Shown in pieces: positions 9,890 through 18,369 of a DNA stretch of 64,000 nucleotides; position 1 is the first letter of the stretch, and every line of letters starts with the position of its first letter. A program made the position numbers and the translations under genes. Under the pieces are notes generated by a model that made no database searches, was not told where the DNA came from, and worked only from the letters and a program-made list of their open reading frames with translations. The DNA is from Mesorhizobium sp. M1B.F.Ca.ET.045.04.1.1 (lineage in GTDB: Bacteria; Pseudomonadota; Alphaproteobacteria; Rhizobiales; Rhizobiaceae), in assembly GCF_003952465.1 (NCBI RefSeq), contig NZ_CP034448.1:6921001-6985000 (forward strand), read 5' to 3'.

Positions 9890-10146
9890 GACTGGCCTCC
9901 CTCGTCGGACGGCGCGGAACCGTGCTCGGAAGTAGCGTCCTGGGGATGGCCTTTCGACCATTCGTCGAGCTCGTCGATGTGATAGCGGACATAGCGGCCG
10001 TGCTTGCGGAATTTCGGGCCGCCGCCCTTGAGCCGCATCTTTTCGAGCGTGCGTTGGGAGAGCCCGATATAGAAGGCGGCTTGCGCTGTGTTCAGAAACG
10101 GGCTGCCCTTCTTGGCGCGGGCGGCGCGTTCGTTTTCGTCGTCCAT
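9886..10146 (-). CDS. rdfS: RdfS-like excisionase / small HTH DNA-binding protein
   Basis: An 86-residue winged-helix protein. The core FLNTAQAAFYIGLSQRTLEK with FRKHGRYVRYHIDELDEW is the MerR/excisionase-type helix-turn-helix seen in recombination directionality factors. In Mesorhizobium ICEs, RdfS of this size lies directly before traF and drives excision together with the integrase IntS. Here the TGA overlaps the traF GTG, the same arrangement. ATG 10146 is used because the upstream in-frame extension is Arg-rich and not conserved. I infer the directionality role from fold and context; a plasmid-type helix-turn-helix regulator is the alternative. Confidence 0.7.
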   Translation of the reverse strand: MDDENERAARAKKGSPFLNTAQAAFYIGLSQRTLEKMRLKGGGPKFRKHGRYVRYHIDELDEWSKGHPQDATSEHGSAPSDEGGQS

Positions 10147-10297
10147 GATGATCCTCGTGTCTTCAAGGAGAAGCGACGGCGAGGATGGGCGAGCGGGATC
10201 GCGTCGGGGACGGGCGAAGAGTCGGGGGCGAGTTTTCGCCGCTTTTTTTGAGGTGAGCCCCGCGCCGGCTGCGGCGCGAGGCTCCAGTGTCCGCCGT

Positions 10298-10621
10298 TCA
10301 GTCGACGGGATTCCAGATAATGGCGTAGGTGTCGTCATCGTCCTGGCCGGCGGCGCGGCCGAGATTGGCGTAGAGCTTGCGCGGGCCGAACTCCGGGGCG
10401 GCGATGGAGAGGCTCACATAGTCCTTGCCGGAAGCCTCGCCGATGCGGATCCAGCCGGCGCCGACTTCGACGCCTTGGGTCAGCACCCGGAAGTCGGGAT
10501 GGGTGTCGGCGCTCTTGGCCTGGTTGGGCACGATGTCGATGTCGGCGCGGACGCTGAGCGTCTTGAGCTGGCCCTTGTAGCCGCCATTGTCCTGCTTGGT
10601 GACGTATCCGATCGCGGTCAT
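10298..10621 (-). CDS. DUF736 family protein
   Basis: A 107-residue protein starting MTAIGYVTKQDNGGYKGQL, with ADIDIVPN, HPDFRVL and YVSLSIAAPEFGPRKLYANL: the signature of DUF736, a small single-domain family found almost only on alphaproteobacterial plasmids and ICEs. The function is unknown. It sits 151 nt upstream of the rdfS-like gene, and its own upstream side is a 535-nt gap. ATG 10621 has an AGGAG-type site just before it (caggagacc). No catalytic motif is visible. Confidence 0.85.
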   Translation of the reverse strand: MTAIGYVTKQDNGGYKGQLKTLSVRADIDIVPNQAKSADTHPDFRVLTQGVEVGAGWIRIGEASGKDYVSLSIAAPEFGPRKLYANLGRAAGQDDDDTYAIIWNPVD

Positions 10622-11156
10622 GTTGGTCTCCTGTTTTGCTGTCGCCGGGGACCATTCCCCTGCGATGGCGGACCGTGATGGGCGCATCCGGCCCGCCTGA
10701 ACCCGATAGGGCCGCAGCGGCAGCGAAGGACCCGAGCGGGCGGCTTTTTTGAAGCGAAGCGGCGCGAGGAGCCGCCGCAGGCGGCGGGGAAAAAAGCCGC
10801 CGGCCGAGGGTTTCGGGCGGGCCGGATCGCCCATAGGTCGACAAGCCAGCCGCAGGGAAATGGTCCTAAAACACGCTTGGGAGACAGTTGCGCGATCGGC
10901 TGACACGGCAAGCAGGCGGCGCGGCGGGTACCGAGCTTGGCACGGCTTCAGACACCGCAGCCAGCGGGGACGTGCTTATCCGAGATGCGCCTCTGCGAGC
11001 ATTCCCACGTGGCGCAGGGCTGGCGAGATGCATCGAACTGACGTCGAGATTGCGCGTACGGTGCGCACCGAAAAGTCCCAAAAGTGCGGCCGGTACCGCC
11101 CGAGAAGGTGCCCCAAGCGGCGGCTCTCGAAGTGCCGCCGCCTGGGGCTTGGTCGA
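10622..11156. other. 535-nt gap between DUF736 and the ParB-like gene
   Basis: No convincing gene. The only clear structure is the strong hairpin at 11111-11147 at the end of the ParB-like gene. The part next to DUF736 probably holds its promoter, but no consensus boxes stand out. Confidence 0.4.
11111..11147 (-). terminator. Strong GC hairpin downstream of the ParB-like gene
   Basis: ccccaagcggcggc and gccgccgcctgggg form a 14-bp stem with one mismatch around a 9-nt loop, starting 10 nt past the stop at 11157 on the minus strand. There is no T run after it, so it is terminator-like but not a textbook intrinsic terminator. Confidence 0.5.
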
Positions 11157-12886
11157 TTATTCCGACACGAACAGGTGCCGTACCTTGGCCCACTGGTCGG
11201 CGGTGCGGAAGCCGCCGCGATTGGTGTAGCTTTGGGCAGGGAATTTCATCCAGCGCGGCAGCCAGGCGTCGACTTTTTCCCTGCCGTTCTCGCCCGCGAG
11301 AAAGTCGCGGATGATCTTCTTTTGCGTCTTCACCTTCTCCGAAACATTGCCGTCGGCGACAGGCTTGCCGCCGATATCGGCGAGCATCAGATTGGCGATT
11401 TCCCTGTCGCGCAACAACTCGAAAAACGCGTCGTCGGCCTGCCAGCAAGCGGACATGTCGACATTCAGATGATTGCCGAGCGCCTCGATGACGGCGCTGC
11501 CGGCTTCGAGCGTCTCGGCCATGACGATGGCGAGAACGCGCAAGACATCGTCGTCGGAGAGCGCCACCAGCTTTGCTAAGACGCTGGCGAGGGCGAAGGC
11601 GTCGCCATTGCCGCCTGCGACCGCGCCGTCCTCGTCCGGTTGCCCGAGCAGCGCCAAAACCTCGCGCCGCTTTTCGGCAAAGGCGGCTTCGGCCTTGCAG
11701 GCCGCCACGCTGGCGCCGACCGTCTCGTTGGCGGCGCGCTGCGGCTCGCAGCGCACCTGCCACAGGCTTGAACCGGCAATCGCATGCGCCACCATGAGGC
11801 GCAGGGCAATGGCGGGATGGTCGAGCAACGCGGTGCGCACGGCGGCATGACGGTGCAGGTCGACATAGTTCTGCATCGGTCCGGTGAGTTCAGGTCGTGA
11901 CGGCTTTGCGACCTGTTCTTCCTGCTCGCCGCCCCTTCATTGGCGCGGGCGCGGCGCGCTTCCTTGCGCGACAGCCAGCCCTCGTGACACTCGACCTCGC
12001 CGCGATGCGAGACGGTAATGACGACCTTGCCGCCCTTTTTCTTCGGCGTCTTTTCGTGGTCCCATGAGTGGAAATACTGGCCGGGTTCGAGCACGTTCAC
12101 TTGCGCCCATCCGGCCTCAAGATAGGCGTCGCGTCGGGCGGCAATCGCCTCGTTCTGCTTTAGCCAGAACAGGTCGGCATCGGCAAAATAGCTGTCCTCG
12201 CCGAACAGGTCGGAGACGATGAGGCCGGGATAGTCCTCTATGGCGAACAGCGCCACCTTGGTGGAGATCGACTGGCCGCCGAACAGCCATTGCTTCAACT
12301 GGAAGCCGCGCGGCGCGTATTGTTCGGGATCGGCATAAAGCGCCAGCCAGTCCTTCTGCTGCGCTTTGGACGCCATGGTGAGATAGCGCGCCGTCTCGGC
12401 GTCAATTTCCTCGCGGCGGTAGGCTTCGCGAATTTTGGGCAGAAGCTCGCCGAGCGCCAGAACGCGTTTCACCTGAAGCTCGGTGAGGCCGAAGGTGGCT
12501 GCGATGTCGGCAATGGCGCGGCCTTCGCGGATCAGACGGGAGAAGGTTTCCCATTGCGAGACTTCGTCGGGATCGAGGCGGGCGATGTTTTCGATGAGCG
12601 AGGCTTCGAGCGCATCGGCGTCGTCGCCATCCTCCATGATGGCGCAGGGCAAGGCATCGCTTTCGCCGCGCTCGTCGGCGAGCGATTTGGCGGCGAAATA
12701 GCGTCGCCGTCCGGCGACGATCTCGAAGGTTTCGGGCGAACCGTTGGGCCGCACCAGAAGCGGCACGAGGACGCCGCGCGCGCGAACGGACGGCAGGATA
12801 TCGGAGATATCCGGCGCGCGTTTGCCGTGGCGCATGTTGAGTGCGGAAATGTTCAACCGATCAATTGGGATATGGGCAAGCTGCAT
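11157..12886 (-). pseudogene. ParB/RepB-like nuclease-domain protein, frameshifted
   Basis: Plasmid/ICE-type protein with an N-terminal ParB domain: MQLAHIPIDRLNISALNMRH, then GRRRYFAAKSL, ALEASLIENIARLDPDEVSQ and an HTH part (AIADIAATFGLTELQVKRVL). The C-terminal half, starting RPELTGPMQNYVDLHRHAA, lies in a different frame. The shift falls in the G-rich tract at about 11930 (gaaggggcggcgag, minus strand), so the product is split into about 320 and 240 residues. ATG 12886 is preceded by aggagaca. This gene type accompanies DUF736, DUF2958 and ardC in alphaproteobacterial elements; it probably modulates copy or transfer rather than true partition, as no ParA is present. Confidence 0.75.
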
Positions 12887-12965
12887 GATTTGTCTCCTTC
12901 GGTTTGGTTGAGGTTTCCCCGCCGCAAAGGCCACGAGGCCGGCGCGGGCGGGACGGTTTTCGCAC

Positions 12966-13385
12966 CTAGCGGCGCGTCTGTTCCGCCGTATCCGGCGGAA
13001 GCTCGGAATGGGGTTTTGCAAGCCCGTCTGCTGCCTGTTGCAGCAGACGCTCCTCCTCGGTGATGTGGCCGGCGTGGCGCGCGGCTTCGGCATAGACAGA
13101 GAGCGGAAACCGCCCCTGAAAATAGAGGTCGCGCTCGATGCCGAGCCCAAGCCGGCCCTTGACGCTTTCAAGTTCGGCAAGGCTGACGTTGCCGAGTTCC
13201 GGAAAGCCGAATCCGAGGTCGCAAAGCCCGAACAGTGTGTCGCCGTCCATATCGAGTTCGGTCAGAAGCCAGGTCGCCGGCCCGGTCGGATCGAACAGTT
13301 TCAGCACCGGAACATGGTCGTTTTCCTTGTCGGCCGCGCCATTGGCGAGCAGTTGGGCGCAAAGGTCGTCGGTGATCAGGATCAT
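12966..13385 (-). CDS. DUF2958 family protein
   Basis: A 139-residue protein with MILITDDLCAQLLANGA, DHVPVLKLFDPTG, TWLLTELDMDGDTLFGLCDL and LGIERDLYFQGRFPLSVY, which is the DUF2958 signature. The family has unknown function and occurs on plasmids and ICEs next to ParB-like and ardC genes, as here. ATG 13385 is chosen because family members begin at MILI; the in-frame extension to 13502 reads through the preceding small gene. No membrane segment or known catalytic motif. Confidence 0.85.
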   Translation of the reverse strand: MILITDDLCAQLLANGAADKENDHVPVLKLFDPTGPATWLLTELDMDGDTLFGLCDLGFGFPELGNVSLAELESVKGRLGLGIERDLYFQGRFPLSVYAEAARHAGHITEEERLLQQAADGLAKPHSELPPDTAEQTRR

Positions 13386-13399
13386 GGCAAAGTTCCTTG

Positions 13400-13602
13400 T
13401 CAGAACAGGTCGGTTTGGTTGCGTATGCACTCGTCCAAGAGGCCGAGATCGGGTGATTTCTGCTCCGCGCGCGGGCGCATCGGCGCGTTCGTGAGAAGGC
13501 AAAATCGGTCGCGCGTGTTGACGGGCCGCTCACCGGAATGAGGGTCTCGTCGCCTTCCGGCGTCGTCTCGGTCGGCAGCGTTTGGGGATTGCGCGCACTC
13601 AT
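13400..13602 (-). pseudogene. Small ICE-associated protein, frameshifted
   Basis: The first half reads MSARNPQTLPTETTPEGDE then TLIP, starting with ATG 13602 overlapping the ardC stop. The second half, VNTRDRFCLLTNAPMRPR to ARNQTDLF-like RNQTDLF*, is one frame away. One missing G near 13525 (attccggtgagcgg) explains the shift. I recall proteins of about 65-70 residues with this start and end between ardC and DUF2958 in rhizobial elements; their function is unknown. Confidence 0.55.
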
Positions 13603-14561
13603 GCCGCGATCTCCTGCTGATCGCTGCCTTGGGCATCGGCGTTAGCGCCGAGCAGGAAATCGGCGGCTTTCGAGGCGTAGCTGGCGGCGCGGAAGATGGC
13701 GCGGTTGTCCTCGCGCAGCACCGTCAGCCATGAGCCGATGTAGTCGGCATGGCGCACGGTCGGCTCGATGCCGAGCGTGGTACAGACAAAGGCGGCGGCG
13801 ATTTCGGCGACCAGTTCCTCGCGCGCATAGGCCTTGCAGCCGAACGAACCGGAAAGATCGCGCGCAAGCCGCGTCGGGTGTCCGGTCCAGTGGCCAAGCT
13901 CGTGGAAGCAGCTGCGGTAATAGTCGATCTGGTGGAAGAAAGCGGGCTGCGGCGGCACCTGAATGAAGTCGCTGCCCGGCATGTAGAAAGCGCGATCGCA
14001 GCCGATGCGAAAGTCAGCGCCGGTTGCATGAATCAGCGCCTCGGCCTGCGGGATCATCTCGCGTTCTGGCAGCGGTTGGGCGGCGGCATAGAGGTGGTCG
14101 GGCAGGTTGTCGCACTGCGCGACATTGAAGACGGTGAAGCGCTTCAGATAAGGCACCGCCTGCGGCTCGTCACCATCGGCCTTGGCGCGTTCCTTCTCGT
14201 CCTTGGGAACAAAGCGGTCGGCATGGACGATGGTGGTGCCGTGTTCGCCCTTCCTGACATTGCCGCCAAGCGCAAGCGCCTGGCGGAAGGTGAGCCAGTT
14301 CTGGCTACAGAAACCGCGCTCGATGACCGCGCCCCAAAGGATCAGGATATTGATGCCGGAATAGGCGCGCCCGCTGGCCGCGTTCTTCGGCAGGCCGAGG
14401 CCGGCCTTTGCGCTGCCCCATGGCTTGACCCATGGCACGGTGCCGCGCTCCAGTTCGGCGATGATGCGGTCGGTGATTTCCTGATAAAGGCTGGCACCCG
14501 TGCGCCCGCCGCTGCCCGCGCCAGCCTTTCGGCTGCCGGAACGCTTGCTGTTTGCACGCAT
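13599..14561 (-). CDS. ardC: ArdC-like antirestriction protein (ssDNA-binding, zincin-like)
   Basis: ArdC protects incoming single-stranded DNA during conjugation. The 320-residue product has the N-terminal ssDNA-binding domain (SLYQEITDRIIAELERG then PWVKPW, SGINILILW, WLTFRQALALGGNVRKGEHG) and a C-terminal zincin-like domain with the metal motif CFHELGHWTGH near residue 220 followed by AREELVAEIAAAFVC, where the Glu is the usual third ligand. It is the first gene of the minus-strand element block and overlaps the small ORF behind it (ATGA). The frame is intact. Confidence 0.88.
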   Translation of the reverse strand: MRANSKRSGSRKAGAGSGGRTGASLYQEITDRIIAELERGTVPWVKPWGSAKAGLGLPKNAASGRAYSGINILILWGAVIERGFCSQNWLTFRQALALGGNVRKGEHGTTIVHADRFVPKDEKERAKADGDEPQAVPYLKRFTVFNVAQCDNLPDHLYAAAQPLPEREMIPQAEALIHATGADFRIGCDRAFYMPGSDFIQVPPQPAFFHQIDYYRSCFHELGHWTGHPTRLARDLSGSFGCKAYAREELVAEIAAAFVCTTLGIEPTVRHADYIGSWLTVLREDNRAIFRAASYASKAADFLLGANADAQGSDQQEIAA

Positions 14562-15173
14562 CGTCTGGTCCTCCGCTCTTCAATTCCGCGCCCTCCCCGG
14601 AAGCGGGGTGGGCGGCGAAAGCGACCGGAAAGGCCCGACGTCAAAGGCGAACCGCATCCGAAGGACCGGAACGAAGAGGAGGACCCGGAGCGGCAAGCGA
14701 AGGGTTGCGGGATGCCGCGGCGGGCCTAGAAGGGAGTGCCGCCCACCCCGCGCCACCGGGGAAGGCCAGCACAAAAAACCACGCCGGCCGAGAGGCCGGC
14801 GACCGTCAGCAGCCGAAAGGCTGCCTCTCGCCAGGGGCGAAGCCGCAGGGCCGAGACCGCCTGAGCTTGCCGAAGACAAGCGGGCTCGGTTCACGAGCAC
14901 CCGGCGCGCGCCACAAGGCGCGCGGGCGCCCCTATGCCGGCTAGTTGCAAATGTCCCTTCGGCGCGGTGGTTTATGAGGTCGCAAGCTCGGCCAGATGGC
15001 AAAGATCGCCGAGAAAACCAGTGCCACTCGTCCAAATCTGACGGACCAGGCATGGGAACTGATCTGAGCGTTGAGCCGTCCGCTCGAGGGTGAGGTGATC
15101 AATGCGATGCGCTACCGGCTTGCGGCCGGATGCTGCCGATCTGTCTCGCTCACGCGAGTCTGATGACGACCCG
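14562..15173. other. 612-nt gap between ardC and the porin terminator
   Basis: GC-rich and mostly featureless. From ATG 14995 the plus strand reads MAKIAEKTSATRPNLTDQAW and then, after a stop, EGEVINAMRYRLAAGC. This faintly resembles the N-terminus of IS5/IS402-type transposases (LTD..W..I, then VNA..Y.L..GC), so a decayed insertion sequence is possible but unproven. This may also be the border of the ICE remnant; I found no att-like repeat. Confidence 0.3.
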
Positions 15174-15207
15174 CAAAAAAAGGGCGCCCGGGAACAGGGC
15201 GCCCCTT
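15174..15207 (-). terminator. Intrinsic terminator of the porin gene
   Basis: On the minus strand the text is gggcgcc, an 8-nt loop region, ggcgccc-type complement, then TTTTTTT. It lies about 140 nt beyond the porin stop at 15348 with no gene in between. Confidence 0.75.
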
Positions 15208-15347
15208 CTCATCGACGAAATGCTCGGATTGGAGGTCCGTGATCAAGCACTTCCCCGACAATTTCTTCAAGCCTCACCACAATGGTTCAGCCACAAATTG
15301 AAGGCTCGCAGTTACCGCTTCGAACGCGGCGAACGGCCCTTCAATCC

Positions 15348-16499
15348 TCAGAACGAGCGCTGGAAGCGGAGGAGGCCGCCGATGCTGTTCTTCTTGTCGG
15401 CAGCGGTCCAGTTGCCGAACGGCGTGCCGTCGTTGAAGTGACCGTAGTGATCGTAGTCAACTTCCGCGGTGACCGTGAGACCGGGGACGACGTCGTAAGC
15501 GACGTTAGCCGCCACGCCATAGTTCTTGTCCTGGTCACCCGAAACCTGCAGGTTGAACGACGTCTTGGGATTGAACTTGTAGGTACCGCCGGCCCACCAG
15601 GCCCAGTGACCGCCCCACTGCTTGTAGAAGTCGCGACCGCTTGCGAAATCGAGCGAATTCTTGTCGGTGCCGTAGCCGAACATGGCGAACAGCGACAGCT
15701 CGCTGGTCACGTTGAAGTCAGCTCGAACCTTGCCGGCCCATTCTTCGTAGTTGCTGTCATAGGCGACGACGCCGGCGATGGCACCCCAGCCCTGCGTGTA
15801 CTTCACACCGCCGACGACATGCGGAACATAGCTGTCGATCGTGCCCACGTAGAAGACATTATTGACGTCGACCGAACCTTCTTCGAGCGAGATCACGGCC
15901 GAGAAGCCGTTGCCGGCATCAAAGTTGTACTGGATGAGGTTCGTGGAGAAATCACCATAAGGAACGATGGTGTCGTTGAGAACGTTGCCGGCATAGCCGA
16001 TGAACGAGTCAAAGGCCGAATCATCCAAACCGACCCGGAGCCCACCAAGCTGGATCCAGGCAAAATCCATCGTAACGCCCTTGTTGTGGGCCTGATTGCC
16101 GTCTTCGCCAGCGTAGTAGGCGCTGTTGCCGAAGTTGAATTTCGTCTGGGTGTAGGTCTTCAACGTGCCGAGCTCAGTTTCCTGGCCGGTCCAGGTCTTC
16201 AGCGCGAAGCGGGCGTTCTTGTGCCAGGTGCCCTGGTCCTTGCCGTTGAGAACGTCTGTCGAACGTGCGCCATCGAAGCTGCCGACATCGCCAGCGCTGA
16301 TGTCGTAACGGACATAGCCGCCAATGCGCAGGCAGGTTTCGGTGCCGGGGATGTAGAAGTAGCCAGCGCCGTAGACGTCGCAGATCTTGACGTATTCAGC
16401 CGGTTCCGGCTCGGCGACGACGACGGCGTCGGCGGCGCGCGCACCGGAAACTGCGATCAGGGCCGCAGCGGAGCCGAGAAGTAGGCTCTTGATGTTCAT
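15348..16499 (-). CDS. Rhizobiales outer-membrane porin (Omp2/RopA type, Porin_2 family)
   Basis: General porin of the outer membrane. The 383-residue product has a signal peptide (MNIKSLLLGSAAALIAVSGARAA), then the family start AEPEPAEYVKICDVYGAGYF followed by IPGTETCLRIGGYVR with the conserved Cys pair. The rest alternates aromatic and polar residues as in a 16-strand barrel and ends in RFQRSF with the C-terminal Phe needed for insertion. A clear AAGGAG lies 8 nt before ATG 16499. It is monocistronic, with a terminator at 15174-15207. Its leader region is duplicated at about 17.6-17.85 kb. Confidence 0.93.
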   Translation of the reverse strand: MNIKSLLLGSAAALIAVSGARAADAVVVAEPEPAEYVKICDVYGAGYFYIPGTETCLRIGGYVRYDISAGDVGSFDGARSTDVLNGKDQGTWHKNARFALKTWTGQETELGTLKTYTQTKFNFGNSAYYAGEDGNQAHNKGVTMDFAWIQLGGLRVGLDDSAFDSFIGYAGNVLNDTIVPYGDFSTNLIQYNFDAGNGFSAVISLEEGSVDVNNVFYVGTIDSYVPHVVGGVKYTQGWGAIAGVVAYDSNYEEWAGKVRADFNVTSELSLFAMFGYGTDKNSLDFASGRDFYKQWGGHWAWWAGGTYKFNPKTSFNLQVSGDQDKNYGVAANVAYDVVPGLTVTAEVDYDHYGHFNDGTPFGNWTAADKKNSIGGLLRFQRSF

Positions 16500-16525
16500 A
16501 CTTGATCTCCTTGAATGATTTGAAA

Positions 16526-16760
16526 AGGGCGAGGACGTCGATAGACGAACCGTTCCCTATCCCCACGATCGAAAAAGATGCGCATCGCGATGCATCCTTC
16601 CCGGTTCGAACGCTATTCACCGGGCGGAATAGCGCAAGTTCAAATTCCGTTCCACTGCAATATGTACCAGTATTAGTTGTATTTTTATCACTAAATAGCC
16701 GTTATTACTTGCACAAATTGAACAACTATACATTTGTACAAACCGCACAATTGGCACATT
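16526..16760 (-). repeat. Porin leader/promoter region, copy 1
   Basis: Upstream region of the porin gene. Two blocks recur at 17616-17850 with the same spacing: acgtcgatagacga (16538) versus acgtcgattgacga (17628), and cacaaattgaac (16711) versus gacaaattgaac (17800). AT-rich sequence at 16670-16760 is the likely promoter zone. Confidence 0.55.
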
Positions 16761-16815
16761 CACTGCTTGCGGCCACATCGAGCGTGCGCGAACAGCCAAC
16801 GACGCCGACGAATCG

Positions 16816-17528
16816 TCAGATAGATCCAATCAGAGAAATAGCCTGGGCGGCCGACGCAACAGCTTCTGTGTTCATGCCTTCCCTGAGCAATTCGACAGGA
16901 ACACGACCCTTGAGCAGAGGCGACGGGCTGATCAGCCACAGCCAAGCCAGTCTGGGATCGGAGATCGAGGAAAGGACCTCCCGGATTCCGGGCATAGGCC
17001 TGCCGTCGATGAACTGAGCCAGGGGAAATACATGCTTGCGGGAGCCTCTGCGAAAGGCAACCACATCATTGTGCCGCTGCCACCAATGTAGCGTTGACCG
17101 CGGTATTCCAAAACGTCTCTCGAGATGCGTCGACCCCGCAACTGGACCGGCCCACTCAGCAATGCGGGCGCCTTCTCTGGGATGATCTTTCAGAAGCGGA
17201 TGCCCAAGGGATGATCGGCGGGCCGCGGTCGCGAAGCGATCTCACACGCCTGAGCATCCAGCCGTCGCGCTGCTTCGGCCTCGAGTCTGCCAAGAAATTC
17301 GGCGACCACGGCGGTCGAGTTGTCGGAAGGAGAACCCGAAAGCGCGCCAGCAGCCTTGTCGCCCTGCTTTGCCTCATCGCATTGGGCAAGAATGCGCTGC
17401 ACCTCCTTCAAGACAAAGCTTGAAAGCTCGCTCTGGCGTTTTTCATCCGCAAGATCACTCGGTCCGGACATAGGTGGCTTTCCCAATAGGATTCCCTCAA
17501 CAGGCCGCCGAAAGAGCGTTGAAGACAT
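16816..17528 (-). pseudogene. HTH / MbcA-ParS-like C-terminal domain protein, frameshifted
   Basis: Two minus-strand frames make one plausible protein. The first (17190-17528) is a helical, charged 112-residue segment (LKEVQRILAQCDEAKQGDKA, VVAEFLGRLEAEAARRLDAQ). The second, from about 17185, reads EWAGPVAGSTHLERRFGIPR, STLHWWQRHNDVVAFRRGSR, then PGIREVLSSISDPRLAWLWL, LLKGRVPVELLRE. That end resembles the DUF2384/MbcA-ParS antitoxin C-terminal domain (DP..A..WL..PNP.LGGR.P.ELL). A -1 shift near 17190 separates them. No toxin partner (RES or similar) is visible beside it. Family assignment is tentative. Confidence 0.4.
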
Positions 17529-17615
17529 GAAGTTTGGAGAACTGCGATGTATTGCGTTTTCGCACGCATGCGAACTAGCAGCCGTCTCGCGGCCTCAACC
17601 TGGTGCCTCTCAACA

Positions 17616-17850
17616 AAAAGGGGAAGAACGTCGATTGACGACCATCTTTGCCCCGACGACCGAAACGGACGCACATCGCAGTGCATTCTTCGCAGCGCGA
17701 AGCTACCCATGGCTCCCATTTGCGCAAGGGCAAAGTTTATCTTTCAGAGCTATATAAATTAGACGTTGCTTTTATGCAACTATGTCTCGAATTTTACTTG
17801 GACAAATTGAACGTTTGCACATTTATAGGTACTATTTTCCATATAAACTT
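17616..17850 (-). repeat. Porin leader/promoter region, orphan copy 2
   Basis: Second copy of the 16526-16760 region in the same orientation and with matching block spacing (about 172 nt between the two best-conserved blocks). No porin follows it; the broken HTH/MbcA-like gene and filler lie downstream. It suggests a former tandem porin paralogue that has been lost. Confidence 0.5.
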
Positions 17851-18086
17851 TGTATATGGCATTTAACAGCGCATACATGCTTCACTGTTGCCGAATTACC
17901 TTGGTCAGTGCGCGGCACCTCTCTCATGCCAAACGTAAAAGCCGGTCCTCAGGACTTCTCATCATGCCAGATCGCTCGATCCACTCATGCGGGCTTCCCC
18001 GGCAGCGAGAGCAGGTTTTTCCGGTGCTTCAGCGGTCTGGGTCTGCAACCAAAGGACCAAGCGAGGCTTCCTCATTCACCAGCAGG

Positions 18087-18134
18087 ACCCATGCTCACGC
18101 CAGTCACATCGAGATCGAAGGTAAGATGTGGCAT
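18087..18134 (-). pseudogene. 5' stub of an AstE/aspartoacylase-type gene (copy 1)
   Basis: The minus strand reads MPHLTFDLDVTGVSMG and then a stop within a few codons. This matches the N-terminus of the intact gene at 55029-56021 (KPHLTFDLDEPGVNKG). Only the first 16 or so codons remain. Confidence 0.7.
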
Positions 18135-18195
18135 TTCGCTTATTGCAGGCGCCGGAGCATATCTCTGCGGGCGGGCGTTTGTCCCGCTAGCTGCG

Positions 18196-18271
18196 AGTAT
18201 GCGCGACGTGGTGTTCAGTTCGCCAATATAAAATTCTGGACGATATCATCGCGTTTGCAGATGGCCCGTCC
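18196..18271 (-). repeat. Upstream repeat D, copy 1
   Basis: Shares agtatgcgc, agttcgccaatata, atcgcgttt and cagatgg blocks with 21026-21102. It begins 62 nt upstream of the desuccinylase stub start, nearly the same distance as copy 2 from the methylaspartate ammonia-lyase start, so it may be a shared promoter or operator. Confidence 0.55.
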
Positions 18272-18369
18272 CTAGGAAACCGCGCTGCTTCGCCGCTCGC
18301 AAGGTCGTCCTGAATGAAACACTCTCCCGCGCCGCGCGAACGACGCTCAGCGCCGTCTCGTAAGTTGGT

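Noticed and set aside
13749..14729. 326-codon plus-strand frame over ardC
   Set aside because: Antisense to ardC, which has the ssDNA-binding and HELGH motifs.
15282..16484. 400-codon plus-strand frame over the porin
   Set aside because: Fully antisense to a textbook porin with signal peptide, ribosome site and terminator; composition is that of a shadow frame.
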